64,000 nt of DNA from an uncultured Bacilli bacterium (GTDB lineage: Bacteria; Bacillota_I; Bacilli_A; RF39; UBA660): NCBI GenBank assembly GCA_934102355.1, contig CAKOSO010000001.1, positions 248,001-312,000 on the forward strand. The letters run 5' to 3'. The position numbers were made by a program, and so were the translations under genes. Of the stretch, positions 34,664 through 43,189 are shown piece by piece; within the stretch, counting starts at the first letter, position 1; each line of letters opens with the position of its first letter. A model generated the notes under the pieces. It was not told the origin of the DNA, ran no database searches, and saw only the letters and a program-made list of their open reading frames with translations.

Positions 34664-36814
34664 CTATTTCTTCTTCTTTAACTTGCCCGAATAAACAAGA
34701 TAAATCATTGATAAAATACAAACTATTACGGAAATAATAAATATTGTACAAATAATTGCTATTGTATCTCCAGTAGGAGGATTATCACTATTAACAAGTT
34801 TATAATGATAATTTATTACAATATTTTCACTAGATGCTGTTCCACTAGCACTTCCTTCAATTCTAAAAACTTTATACCCAATAGAAATAAGTCTATTAAG
34901 TGGTGATGTATTATATTCATTCCCTACAAAAGTATTTATTGTTTCAGTTTCTACTTTATCGCCAGTACTATCTTTATAATAATGATTTACTGTAACTACT
35001 GCTTCTTTAGCAACATCAAAATCAACTGTAGATGATGCTAAGGAAGTTTTCTTTTCACCAGTTTGAGGTAATTCTAAAACTCCATTAGCAGAAACAGTCA
35101 TAGATTTAATATTACTTACATCAGCATCTTCCTTTAATTTCACTGAAATATTTTTAGTATAATAAATATCAAAAGAACCACCATTTAAATTATTTATATT
35201 ATTTAAACTAACATTCCAAGTAATTGTGTTATTAACACTATCATAATTTCCAGCATCAGCATTAGTACATGTAACATAAGATGGGAGTTGAACAACTATT
35301 TTGTAACCAACATCTCCATAATATGATGATATTGATGACTTATAATCTATCGCATAATTTATTATTTGCTCTTTACTTGAAACCACTTTAGTATCAGTAC
35401 TAATTTCTAAAACCGGATCAACAATAGTTGAATTATTAAGAGTATAATAATAATCAACATAAATTATTCCATTTGCATATACTCCCTTAGCATTGCTTGG
35501 AGAGGATTTTAGAGTATATTTAGGTTCAAGATCTTTACTAGTTGTAGAATAATTAGTACCAATTAATCCACTCAACATATTATCAGAAGATACTTTCACA
35601 GAAGTAGCTTGATTCTTAACTTTATCCCATAAATAATGACGAACAATGACACGCGAATCATCAAAATTAGTAATAAAATTCCACTTTACATCACCAGATA
35701 AACTTTGATATTCGTTACCCATTTTAGAATCGAGAGCTAATGTAACCTTTATCTTTTTACTACTACCAGATGGAACAGTAGCAAGTAAAATATCATTTAC
35801 CATGTAAGAACCTTCTTCTTCATTCCAAACAGGTCCATTATACAAAACATTATTATCCTGATCCTTAACAGTAATAATTGCATATTCTTTTAATAACTTA
35901 TTAACTTTTTCATCACTACTATTAATAGGTTCTGCTCTTAAATAGAAAGTCTGACCATCTGTATCAGCATAATTATTATTTAAAGTAATTGTTTGATTTA
36001 TAGTCATTCCAGGTTGTAAATTTTTAAAGTTTTTAAATACACCAACATCAGATGGATCAACATCAAATCCAGAAGTAGAAGAATTAAATGTTACACTAAC
36101 ATCATCATAACTTTTTTCATCATCTAAAGTAGTATTATTATATATATTAGATATCTGATCATCAGATAAACCCCATATAGATTTAGCAGCACCACTTGTT
36201 GCTTGAATCATTTCAACATCAAATTTAACATCAATAGAATTAGAACCAAAAATAGAAGAAATTCCAGAATTAATTTCTATTTCATCAATTAAATTATCAG
36301 TAACTTCTCCTGGTTCCAACACTTTCATATAATAAAAATATAAACTTAAATTTGGATTAGTAATATTTGGTCTTGCAGAAGTAATATTACCATTCTTATC
36401 ATAAACTATATAATACCAATTATTAATACCATTTGTCTTACTCCAAAGTTGCTTAGTATTACTACTTTTATCAACAACATTAAGTTTAATTCCAAGTGAA
36501 GAAACACCTTCAGGTGAAGTAATTTCACCAGATGAATTTCTTATTCCAAGAAGTCTAATTACTTTTACTCTTACTAAAGCATTAGTAGAACCAGTATTCT
36601 TAACTGCAATAGTTTTATCTATTTTACTTCCAGGATAAACATCACCATCAACTTTCCCACCAGTTTCTATAAGTTCTCCACTTAATGTCCCTGTTGAAAT
36701 AGTATTTGTAAAACTACTACCAACAGATTGAAGAGCATAACTTATTCCTAGATAAAGAGAAAAAACAAATAATGCTATACCAACAATAATATAATATACT
36801 TTCTTTCCTTTCAT
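34664..36814 (-). CDS. Cell-wall-anchored surface protein with TasA/camelysin-like start, MucBP-like repeats and NPPTG sorting signal
   Basis: The 716-residue protein starts with one membrane helix (YYIIVGIALFVFSLYLGISY) followed by a segment typical of SipW-type TasA/camelysin proteins (SFTNTISTGTLSGELIET). The middle is rich in Ser, Asn and beta strands. Two MucBP-like stretches occur near residues 390-460 (RHYLWDKVKNQATS) and 605-675 (NHYYKDSTGDKVETETI). The C-terminus carries NPPTGDT (678-684), a hydrophobic helix and KLKKKK, an LPxTG-like sorting signal for a class with NPxTG motifs. It is likely an adhesin or matrix protein. It follows the 223-residue gene by 9 bases and has AGGAGG. Confidence 0.8.
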   Translation of the reverse strand: MKGKKVYYIIVGIALFVFSLYLGISYALQSVGSSFTNTISTGTLSGELIETGGKVDGDVYPGSKIDKTIAVKNTGSTNALVRVKVIRLLGIRNSSGEITSPEGVSSLGIKLNVVDKSSNTKQLWSKTNGINNWYYIVYDKNGNITSARPNITNPNLSLYFYYMKVLEPGEVTDNLIDEIEINSGISSIFGSNSIDVKFDVEMIQATSGAAKSIWGLSDDQISNIYNNTTLDDEKSYDDVSVTFNSSTSGFDVDPSDVGVFKNFKNLQPGMTINQTITLNNNYADTDGQTFYLRAEPINSSDEKVNKLLKEYAIITVKDQDNNVLYNGPVWNEEEGSYMVNDILLATVPSGSSKKIKVTLALDSKMGNEYQSLSGDVKWNFITNFDDSRVIVRHYLWDKVKNQATSVKVSSDNMLSGLIGTNYSTTSKDLEPKYTLKSSPSNAKGVYANGIIYVDYYYTLNNSTIVDPVLEISTDTKVVSSKEQIINYAIDYKSSISSYYGDVGYKIVVQLPSYVTCTNADAGNYDSVNNTITWNVSLNNINNLNGGSFDIYYTKNISVKLKEDADVSNIKSMTVSANGVLELPQTGEKKTSLASSTVDFDVAKEAVVTVNHYYKDSTGDKVETETINTFVGNEYNTSPLNRLISIGYKVFRIEGSASGTASSENIVINYHYKLVNSDNPPTGDTIAIICTIFIISVIVCILSMIYLVYSGKLKKKK

Positions 36815-36823
36815 AAAAACCTC

Positions 36824-37495
36824 CTAATCAAGCTTTTTAAACGCATCAGAAGAAGAACTATATCCACCAGTTGAAACAACATCAACCTTAACTTCAATAG
36901 TAAAGCCTTTTATATCATCATAATAAACCATATCAGAAGGAATAACAACATTAGTAAATAATGTAACCTTATCTCCTGCTTTTATTACTCCATCATTTCC
37001 AATATAAATAAATACAAATTCACCATTATTACTATTACCATCTAACATAAATTCATCTTTATTATAAAAGCTATATAACTTATTAGAATTAACTAAGTAA
37101 AGTAACTCTTTTTCAGTATAACTACTATTAACATTAATATTATAACTATCACTCTTATAAGCTTTATCATAATAAATAACATTTTTTATTTTATTTAAAG
37201 TCTTATCATCAGTTATAAGTTTACCATTTTTATCATAAAAACTAACTTTTAATCTAAAATAAGAATTTCCTTTCATAGCAATAATATTAGGATCATAAAA
37301 ATACGTTTTTCCAGGTTTAACATCAATCGAAGTTTCTCTATAAGGTTCAATATAAGTAACTAAAACATCCCCTATTATTCTTATATTTCTAGGTTCATTA
37401 ACTTTTAAAAAACCATATATACAAAAAATAACTGCTACAAAAGATACAACTAGTAAACAAATTGCAATCTTCTGTTTACTTTTTTTCTTTTTCAT
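36824..37495 (-). CDS. Exported TasA/camelysin-like protein, partner of the wall-anchored protein
   Basis: The 223-residue protein has a basic N-terminus (MKKKKSKQK), one membrane helix or uncleaved signal (about 9-29) and a beta-rich extracellular domain resembling the N-terminal parts of TasA-type fibre proteins (DVKPGKTYFYDPNIIAMKGN). I do not recognise a precise family. It is the first gene of a two-gene unit with the NPPTG-anchored protein, so the two probably assemble together. An extended -10 (TGTTATAAT) lies upstream, divergent from the radical SAM gene. Confidence 0.6.
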   Translation of the reverse strand: MKKKKSKQKIAICLLVVSFVAVIFCIYGFLKVNEPRNIRIIGDVLVTYIEPYRETSIDVKPGKTYFYDPNIIAMKGNSYFRLKVSFYDKNGKLITDDKTLNKIKNVIYYDKAYKSDSYNINVNSSYTEKELLYLVNSNKLYSFYNKDEFMLDGNSNNGEFVFIYIGNDGVIKAGDKVTLFTNVVIPSDMVYYDDIKGFTIEVKVDVVSTGGYSSSSDAFKKLD

Positions 37496-37562
37496 AAACC
37501 ATCACCTATTCTTTATAATTACAAAAATATTATAACATACCAAATCGCAAAAAAAAATAACT

Positions 37563-37590
37563 TTTACATAAATTAAAAAAGTAATATAAT
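37563..37590 (+). promoter_or_regulatory. SigA promoter of the radical SAM gene
   Basis: TTTACA (37563-37568), a 16-base spacer and TATAAT (37585-37590), with the ATG at 37609 preceded by AGGTG. Confidence 0.7.
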
Positions 37591-37608
37591 TTATACAGGT
37601 GTATAAAT

Positions 37609-38505
37609 ATGACTGAAAATATATATAAAAACTGTACATTATGTCCAAGAAACTGTAAAATCAACAGATACAAACGAAAAGGATTTTGTAATTCAAAAAA
37701 TAAAATAAGAATAGCATATGCAGATATGTATAAATATGAAGAACCAATTATAGAAAGTAAAAATAAGAAATCTGGAGCTATATTTTTTTCTGGATGCAAT
37801 ATGAAATGTATATTCTGTCAAAATTATGACATAAGTACATTAAATATAGGAAAAGAAATTTCTATAAAAAAGTTAAAAAATATCATGCTAAAACTACAAG
37901 AAAAAAATGCTTTAAATATAAACCTTGTAACTCCTACCATATATGTTCCAAGTATTAAAAAAGCTATAAAAAAAGCCAAAAAAGAAGGATTAAAGATTCC
38001 AATAATATATAATACTTCAAGTTATGAAAACATAGAAACTATAGAAATGTTAAATAATGATATTGATATTTACTTACCTGATTTAAAATATTATGAAGAT
38101 AATCTATCACAAAAATATTCAAATACAAAAGACTACTTTTATCACGCCACTAAAGCAATTGATGAAATGTATAAACAAGTTGGAAAACCAATAATTAAAA
38201 ATAATATAATGGAAAAAGGAGTTATAGTAAGACATCTTCTATTACCAAGTCATTTAGAAGACTCAAAAAAAATAATAAAATACTTATATGATACATATAA
38301 AGACAATATCTACATCAGTATAATGAATCAATATACTCCAATAAAAAAATTAAAATATGAAAATTTAAATAGAACAGTATCAAAAAAAGAATATGATGAA
38401 TTAATTGATTATGCTATAGAATTAGGCATTAAAAATGCCTTTATTCAAGTAGGTGAAACACAAAAAAAGAGTTTTATTCCTGATTTTAAAATTCAGAAAT
38501 TTTAG
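37609..38505 (+). CDS. PflX-like radical SAM protein (COG1313)
   Basis: The 298-residue protein has an N-terminal cysteine cluster (CTLCPRNCKINR and GFC) followed by the radical SAM motif GCNMKCIFCQNYDIS, whose three Cys bind the 4Fe-4S cluster. PLDLKYY-like IYLPDLKYYEDN and RHLLLPSHLEDS also match the PflX group. These proteins resemble pyruvate formate-lyase activases but their substrate is not known. It is a single gene with its own promoter. Its 3' end overlaps the convergent neighbour by 20 bases. Confidence 0.82.
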   Translation: MTENIYKNCTLCPRNCKINRYKRKGFCNSKNKIRIAYADMYKYEEPIIESKNKKSGAIFFSGCNMKCIFCQNYDISTLNIGKEISIKKLKNIMLKLQEKNALNINLVTPTIYVPSIKKAIKKAKKEGLKIPIIYNTSSYENIETIEMLNNDIDIYLPDLKYYEDNLSQKYSNTKDYFYHATKAIDEMYKQVGKPIIKNNIMEKGVIVRHLLLPSHLEDSKKIIKYLYDTYKDNIYISIMNQYTPIKKLKYENLNRTVSKKEYDELIDYAIELGIKNAFIQVGETQKKSFIPDFKIQKF

Positions 38506-39421
38506 CTCTTTTTTTATATTCAATCAAATTATTAACAAGTCTATTTATTAAAAACTTAATCTCATCATTTATACTATCACGTTCTTCTTTTGTAATATTA
38601 TAATTATTTTTTTTATTTTCAAGTATACAAGAATCATCAGCAAGTAATGACAATTCAGAAAATAAATCACTTTCTCCTTCATACTCATATATAAAATCAG
38701 CAGTATTTCCATTAATTTCACAACAATCAAGTTTTTCTTTTAAACCTAATCTATCTTTTAAACATAGTGCAATACTTTTAGTATTTTGATAATCAAATGT
38801 TTCATAATTATCTCCAAGAATAAGTTTTAAAATTTCTTGTTCATCATAACTATTAATTCCTTCTTCTATACCAACATTAACATAACTAGTTAAATTTAAG
38901 GTTATTTCATTTTGATTAACAATCTTATAAAATCTCTTTTCTAATCCAGTCCTTTTTATAATAACATCATCCTTTAAAACAAATTCATTTTTATAACTCT
39001 TTATAAGTTTACAAAGCTGTGAAGTTAAAGAAGCAAGGCCTCTTGCAGAATCAAGATTATATGTATGAGATAAAATTATATATCTTCTAACACCATCAAT
39101 AACATAACTATTTAAAATATCATCATAATTAACTTTAGGTCTAGATAAATATATGCCACTTACATAATTTAAATCTTCCTTTATCAAAAATGTTGATTCA
39201 TCTATATCAATTAAGTTAAGCCTTTTTATAACCATACCAATAGTACTATATGAATCACACATAATAATTTCACAATCAAGTAAAGCACTTTTAATAATAT
39301 CCCATGAAAAATATCCATAATATTTAGTCATACTTGGAAGTATTTTTCCTAAAGCTCTAGTAAGCTTATCATTATAATCATATTTATTCTTAAGTTCACA
39401 TAAAAATGAATCTATGATCAT
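38486..39421 (-). CDS. Uncharacterised 311-residue protein
   Basis: I do not recognise this soluble, acidic, mostly helical protein. A central conserved-looking stretch includes GVRRYIILSHTYNLDSARGL and the GIEEGINSYDEQEI segment. That spacing recalls metalloprotease-like proteins (a helix with His, then an EG-containing helix), but no HExxH is present, so I make no enzymatic claim. The start has AGAGGTGAG and an extended -10 (TGTTATAAT, 39443-39451). Its 3' end overlaps the radical SAM gene tail to tail by 20 bases. Confidence 0.55.
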   Translation of the reverse strand: MIIDSFLCELKNKYDYNDKLTRALGKILPSMTKYYGYFSWDIIKSALLDCEIIMCDSYSTIGMVIKRLNLIDIDESTFLIKEDLNYVSGIYLSRPKVNYDDILNSYVIDGVRRYIILSHTYNLDSARGLASLTSQLCKLIKSYKNEFVLKDDVIIKRTGLEKRFYKIVNQNEITLNLTSYVNVGIEEGINSYDEQEILKLILGDNYETFDYQNTKSIALCLKDRLGLKEKLDCCEINGNTADFIYEYEGESDLFSELSLLADDSCILENKKNNYNITKEERDSINDEIKFLINRLVNNLIEYKKRAKISEF

Positions 39422-39475
39422 AAGCTCACCTCTTAGATAGTTATTATAACATAAAGCAATATATTTAAAAGAGTT

Positions 39476-39510
39476 TTTTAAAAAAAGAGATCAAATTCCA
39501 ATTGATCTCT
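39476..39510 (-). terminator. Terminator of the comEA-comEC-dinD operon
   Basis: AGAGATCAA (39486-39494) pairs with TTGATCTCT (39502-39510), followed by a T run on the minus strand. The stem is perfect over 9 bp. Confidence 0.75.
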
Positions 39511-39522
39511 AATCTATATAAA

Positions 39523-39540
39523 CGTAAGTTAAAACTTACG
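39523..39540. repeat. Perfect 18-bp inverted repeat downstream of dinD
   Basis: CGTAAGTT AA AACTTACG is a perfect palindrome. The 11-mer GTTAAAACTTA from it recurs as a direct repeat at 39560-39570. It could be a second RNA hairpin before the terminator or a protein-binding site; neither strand has a T run directly after it. Confidence 0.5.
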
Positions 39541-39602
39541 ATACACAATATATATTATGGTTAAAACTTAAAAATAGTTACACCTTTTTAACTAATATTA
39601 AA

Positions 39603-40430
39603 TCAAAATTTCTCTTCTAACTTTCTTTTTTCTTTTTCTAATTCTTTTAAACTCTTATTTGGAGTCGGCAAATCCTCAGGTAAAGTACTTCCCAATTCCT
39701 CTATAGTTTTTCTTATTTTTCTTCCAACTTCATAATGCGTTTTATTAGCATCACTTTCTAATTTTATGTTTGCATTTTTTAACTTTTGCTCAGTTTGAGA
39801 TATCCTAAATAGATTTACTATTAATTCGTCACTCCCCATATTATCCAGAATATCTTCTCTATATCTTAATTTTTTTCTCTTAGCAATATCATTTGCAGTT
39901 TCACCATTATATAATCCTCTATATCCACTATTATGAAACTTATCAAAGTTTTTTACACCAGCATTTCTAGCAACAATATTAAGCGAATAATTTCCCTTTC
40001 TTGTTAAATTTCTTTGATAGAATCTTTTTTCATCCTCAGTTAATTCATTATACTCTCTTTCACTCAATTCTTGTTTTCTTGTTTGAATTGCAAAATAAGT
40101 TTGTGCAAGCGCAATTACTTTCTTACGTGAATCACCATTTTGAGCAATAAGATAACAGCCATATCTTGTCAACTTAAAATCTTTTGATAATTCAATTTTC
40201 CCTCTTCCACTACTTATTGGGGTGGTAACTTCAACACCCCAATAATTTTGATCTGGATAACTAGTTTCAGAAGAAACTATCGCCTTCCCTACTACCTTAT
40301 TAAAATTTCTCCAGTCTTTATACTCAAGTATTTTTTGTAATTCTCTAGCTTTCCAATATTCATTACCATTTTCATCTATATGCTTTATATCTTCAAACAT
40401 TTTTTCTGTATATTTTTTTATTTCATTCAT
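39603..40430 (-). CDS. dinD: DNA damage-inducible protein D (DinD)-like, BRO-N domain
   Basis: The 275-residue protein matches E. coli DinD in layout: NGNEYWKARELQKILEYKDW (BRO-N start), then LTRYGCYLIAQNGDSRKKVI followed by ALAQTYFAIQTRKQEL. A basic, helical C-terminus follows (KLKNANIKLESDANKTHYEV and a coiled coil). E. coli DinD is SOS-induced and inhibits RecA strand exchange. Here it starts 12 bases after comEC with GGGAGG, making it the last gene of the competence operon, not a separate SOS gene. No LexA box is visible directly upstream. Confidence 0.82.
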   Translation of the reverse strand: MNEIKKYTEKMFEDIKHIDENGNEYWKARELQKILEYKDWRNFNKVVGKAIVSSETSYPDQNYWGVEVTTPISSGRGKIELSKDFKLTRYGCYLIAQNGDSRKKVIALAQTYFAIQTRKQELSEREYNELTEDEKRFYQRNLTRKGNYSLNIVARNAGVKNFDKFHNSGYRGLYNGETANDIAKRKKLRYREDILDNMGSDELIVNLFRISQTEQKLKNANIKLESDANKTHYEVGRKIRKTIEELGSTLPEDLPTPNKSLKELEKEKRKLEEKF

Positions 40431-40442
40431 TTTTTCCTCCCT

Positions 40443-42503
40443 TCATGGACTAAAAGTTTTTATCTTATATCCACTTTTATTTAATTTTATTTCAATTGAA
40501 CCATCTAAATCAGTTCTATATATCTTACTATTTTCTAAAATATCTAAAACAGATCCTTTTGGATGCCCATATTTATTATCTTCACCTACACTTATTAAAG
40601 AATATTTAGGTTTTATCCTTTCTATAAAATATTTACTACTGCTTGTATTTGATCCATGATGTCCAACTTTTAAAAAATCTATATTAGATAAGTTATATTT
40701 ATTCAATATATCCTTTTCTTTTTCTATTCCTGCATCCCCCATAAGTAAAAACTTATAACTTTCATAATTAAAATATATAACATTCGAATTATCATTTTCG
40801 TTATCATATTCACAAGTATTAAGAAAATATAATTTATTATTTTTTATATCTAAATATTTAGCTCCTCTTTGATATTTAATCTTCTTTTCATTTAAAACCT
40901 TAATCAATTTCTTTTCTAATTTATTATAATTACCAATATTAAAAATAACTTCTTTAACCATAAAATTCTGAACCAAATCAATTGCATCTCCAATATGATC
41001 ATTATCTCCATGAGTTAAAATTAAATAATCTATCTTTCTAATTCCTTTAGATTTCAAATAAGGAATTATTTTATTCAAACTATAAGAAGTATTATCATTA
41101 TAATCACCACCAGTATCAATAACGATAGTCTTATTAGAAATATGTAGTAAACTACTATCACCTTGATCAACATCAATTAAAAGATAATAATTAGATGAAA
41201 TAAATGGTCTAAAATACAAAAAGACAATAAATAGAAAAATAAAAAAATTATACTTCTTTTTAGAAAACTTAATCTTAAAAAATAATAAAAAATAATAAAT
41301 CAAAACCAAAACAAAAGGCATATTAGCAAATATAACTTTAAAAATCTTAATATTAGAAAAAAACTTACTACTACATTCCATTATTAAAATAAAAATATAT
41401 AAAATTTTATCTAAAAAAGGAAATACATAACTTATTAAACACAAAGGTAAAATAACATATGAAAGAAAAGGAACATAAAATAAATTTAATAAAACAGACA
41501 AAAAATTAACCTCATGAATATTATTAATACTTATTGGTAATGACACTAAAAATGAAATAAAAGAAACTACTAAAAGCTTTATAAAAAACCCTTTAAAACC
41601 ATTTATATAGTTACTTGAAATAACTAAAAAAGAACTTATTAAAAAAGAATATTGAAAACCTATATCATAAACAAAAAAAGGATTTATAAATATTATTATG
41701 GATAATGTCAATATAAGTATATTAGTAGGTTTGATATTAAAATAAAAAACTTTATTAATAATAATTAATATATTAAAAACAGATGCCCTGATTAATGAAA
41801 CTTGAAAATTAGCTAAAAACATATAAAAAAGTAAAAATAATATAATTATAAAATATCTTTTATTCTCTTTTATTTTTAATTTTTTTAATACAAATGATAT
41901 CAAAGATACAAACAAAGAAATATGTAAACCAGATATTGCAAATAAATGACTTATACCATTTGATTGATAAGTATTCTTTATTGACTTAGAGATTTTATTA
42001 TTACCAAACAATAAACTATTTACATATGGATAAGATTTTTTCAAAAGTATTGTTCTATCTAAAAGAAAACTTCTTAATTTATAAAGAATATTTTTATTTT
42101 TACTTATTAATTTAATATCAGTAATAGAAACAACCTTATATATCCTTTTATTATATAAATATTTTTTATAATCAAAAGTATTTTCTAAGGTACTATTTTT
42201 TATAACAGTATTCTGAAAAGATATAAATACTTTATCACCAATATCATAAGCATCAAAAAACAATTCTTTTTCATGATCTTCCAAATAATAGTATGCTTTA
42301 ACTTTCTCTTTTCCTTTTAAAATTAATTCTATTCCATAATCTTTACTATTTATATTAACAATTTTAAAAGCTCCTTCAGTTATACCATCATACTTACTTT
42401 CATATTTTATAATTTTAGTAAAAATCAAAAAATAAACTAATGAAATAAAAAGGATAATAAAATATAAACTATCACGTAGTAATAAAATCCTTAATTTTAG
42501 CAT
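40443..42503 (-). CDS. comEC: ComEC/Rec2-family DNA uptake channel
   Basis: The 686-residue protein has an N-terminal OB-like domain, the Competence membrane domain (ISHLFAISGLHISLFVSLIS, with QVSLIRASVFNIL) and about ten membrane helices. The C-terminal metallo-beta-lactamase-like domain starts LIDVDQGDSSLL and has LILTHGDNDHIGDAI and KVGHHGSNTSSS. ComEC carries single-stranded DNA across the membrane during natural transformation, and the C-terminal domain probably degrades the other strand. ATG 42503 has AGGTGATAG and overlaps comEA by 32 bases. A complete metal-binding motif suggests the nuclease domain is active. Confidence 0.9.
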   Translation of the reverse strand: MLKLRILLLRDSLYFIILFISLVYFLIFTKIIKYESKYDGITEGAFKIVNINSKDYGIELILKGKEKVKAYYYLEDHEKELFFDAYDIGDKVFISFQNTVIKNSTLENTFDYKKYLYNKRIYKVVSITDIKLISKNKNILYKLRSFLLDRTILLKKSYPYVNSLLFGNNKISKSIKNTYQSNGISHLFAISGLHISLFVSLISFVLKKLKIKENKRYFIIILFLLFYMFLANFQVSLIRASVFNILIIINKVFYFNIKPTNILILTLSIIIFINPFFVYDIGFQYSFLISSFLVISSNYINGFKGFFIKLLVVSFISFLVSLPISINNIHEVNFLSVLLNLFYVPFLSYVILPLCLISYVFPFLDKILYIFILIMECSSKFFSNIKIFKVIFANMPFVLVLIYYFLLFFKIKFSKKKYNFFIFLFIVFLYFRPFISSNYYLLIDVDQGDSSLLHISNKTIVIDTGGDYNDNTSYSLNKIIPYLKSKGIRKIDYLILTHGDNDHIGDAIDLVQNFMVKEVIFNIGNYNKLEKKLIKVLNEKKIKYQRGAKYLDIKNNKLYFLNTCEYDNENDNSNVIYFNYESYKFLLMGDAGIEKEKDILNKYNLSNIDFLKVGHHGSNTSSSKYFIERIKPKYSLISVGEDNKYGHPKGSVLDILENSKIYRTDLDGSIEIKLNKSGYKIKTFSP

Positions 42504-43149
42504 ACAAACTATCACCTATTCCTGATACTTTAGTAATATCAGAAATATCATTAAACAAACCATTATTATCACGATATGAAATAATATCCAAAGCTTTTGA
42601 TTCACCAATACCTGTTAAAGTCATTAATTCTTCTTTGGATGCAGTATTAATATTTACTAAACCTGATAATGAATCATTACTTATACATGTATCATTTCTT
42701 ATATCACTAGAATTACAAGATTTAGATACCTGACTTTCTTTTTCCTTAACTTTAGAAAAATTACTAACCTCTTCATTACTATAAATTATAATAACCATTT
42801 CATCTTTTACCTTTAAACTAAGATTATTAACACTAGTATTAGCATTCTCAGTTAACCCACCTGCTTTTTCAATAACATCCAAAACTCTTGTATCTGGTAA
42901 AACTTCATACGTACCTGGATTATTGACTTCGCCCTTTATATCAACAAAATACGTAATAACTTCTTCATTCTCTTCTACTTCATTACTACTTTCAAAATCA
43001 TCAGAAATATCGATACTTGAATTATTAGAAGAAATGAAATTAATATAAATATAAACATCAAATAAAGATAAAAGAATAACAAAAACACTTAAAAAAACAC
43101 TAAATAAATTTTTTCTAAAAAACCACTTAATTCCACCAAATTTATCCAT
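42472..43149 (-). CDS. comEA: ComEA-family DNA receptor
   Basis: The 225-residue protein has an N-terminal membrane anchor (about 12-34), an SLBB domain (FVDIKGEVNNPGTYEVLPDT, residues about 67-125) and a C-terminal helix-hairpin-helix pair (VNINTASKEELMTLTGIGES and following GIGDSLYAKI). ComEA binds double-stranded DNA outside the cell and passes it to ComEC. It is the first gene of comEA-comEC-dinD and begins with GAGGAGG. The Asn/Ser linker carries two Cys (CNSS, CISN), which could form a disulfide. Confidence 0.92.
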   Translation of the reverse strand: MDKFGGIKWFFRKNLFSVFLSVFVILLSLFDVYIYINFISSNNSSIDISDDFESSNEVEENEEVITYFVDIKGEVNNPGTYEVLPDTRVLDVIEKAGGLTENANTSVNNLSLKVKDEMVIIIYSNEEVSNFSKVKEKESQVSKSCNSSDIRNDTCISNDSLSGLVNINTASKEELMTLTGIGESKALDIISYRDNNGLFNDISDITKVSGIGDSLYAKIKDFITT

Positions 43150-43189
43150 AAAAAAATAACCTCCTCAAAGAGATTATTTATCTTTAAAA

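Noticed and set aside
40431..40442. LexA box in front of dinD
   Set aside because: The 12-base gap after comEC holds only the ribosome binding site; no GAAC-type palindrome is present.
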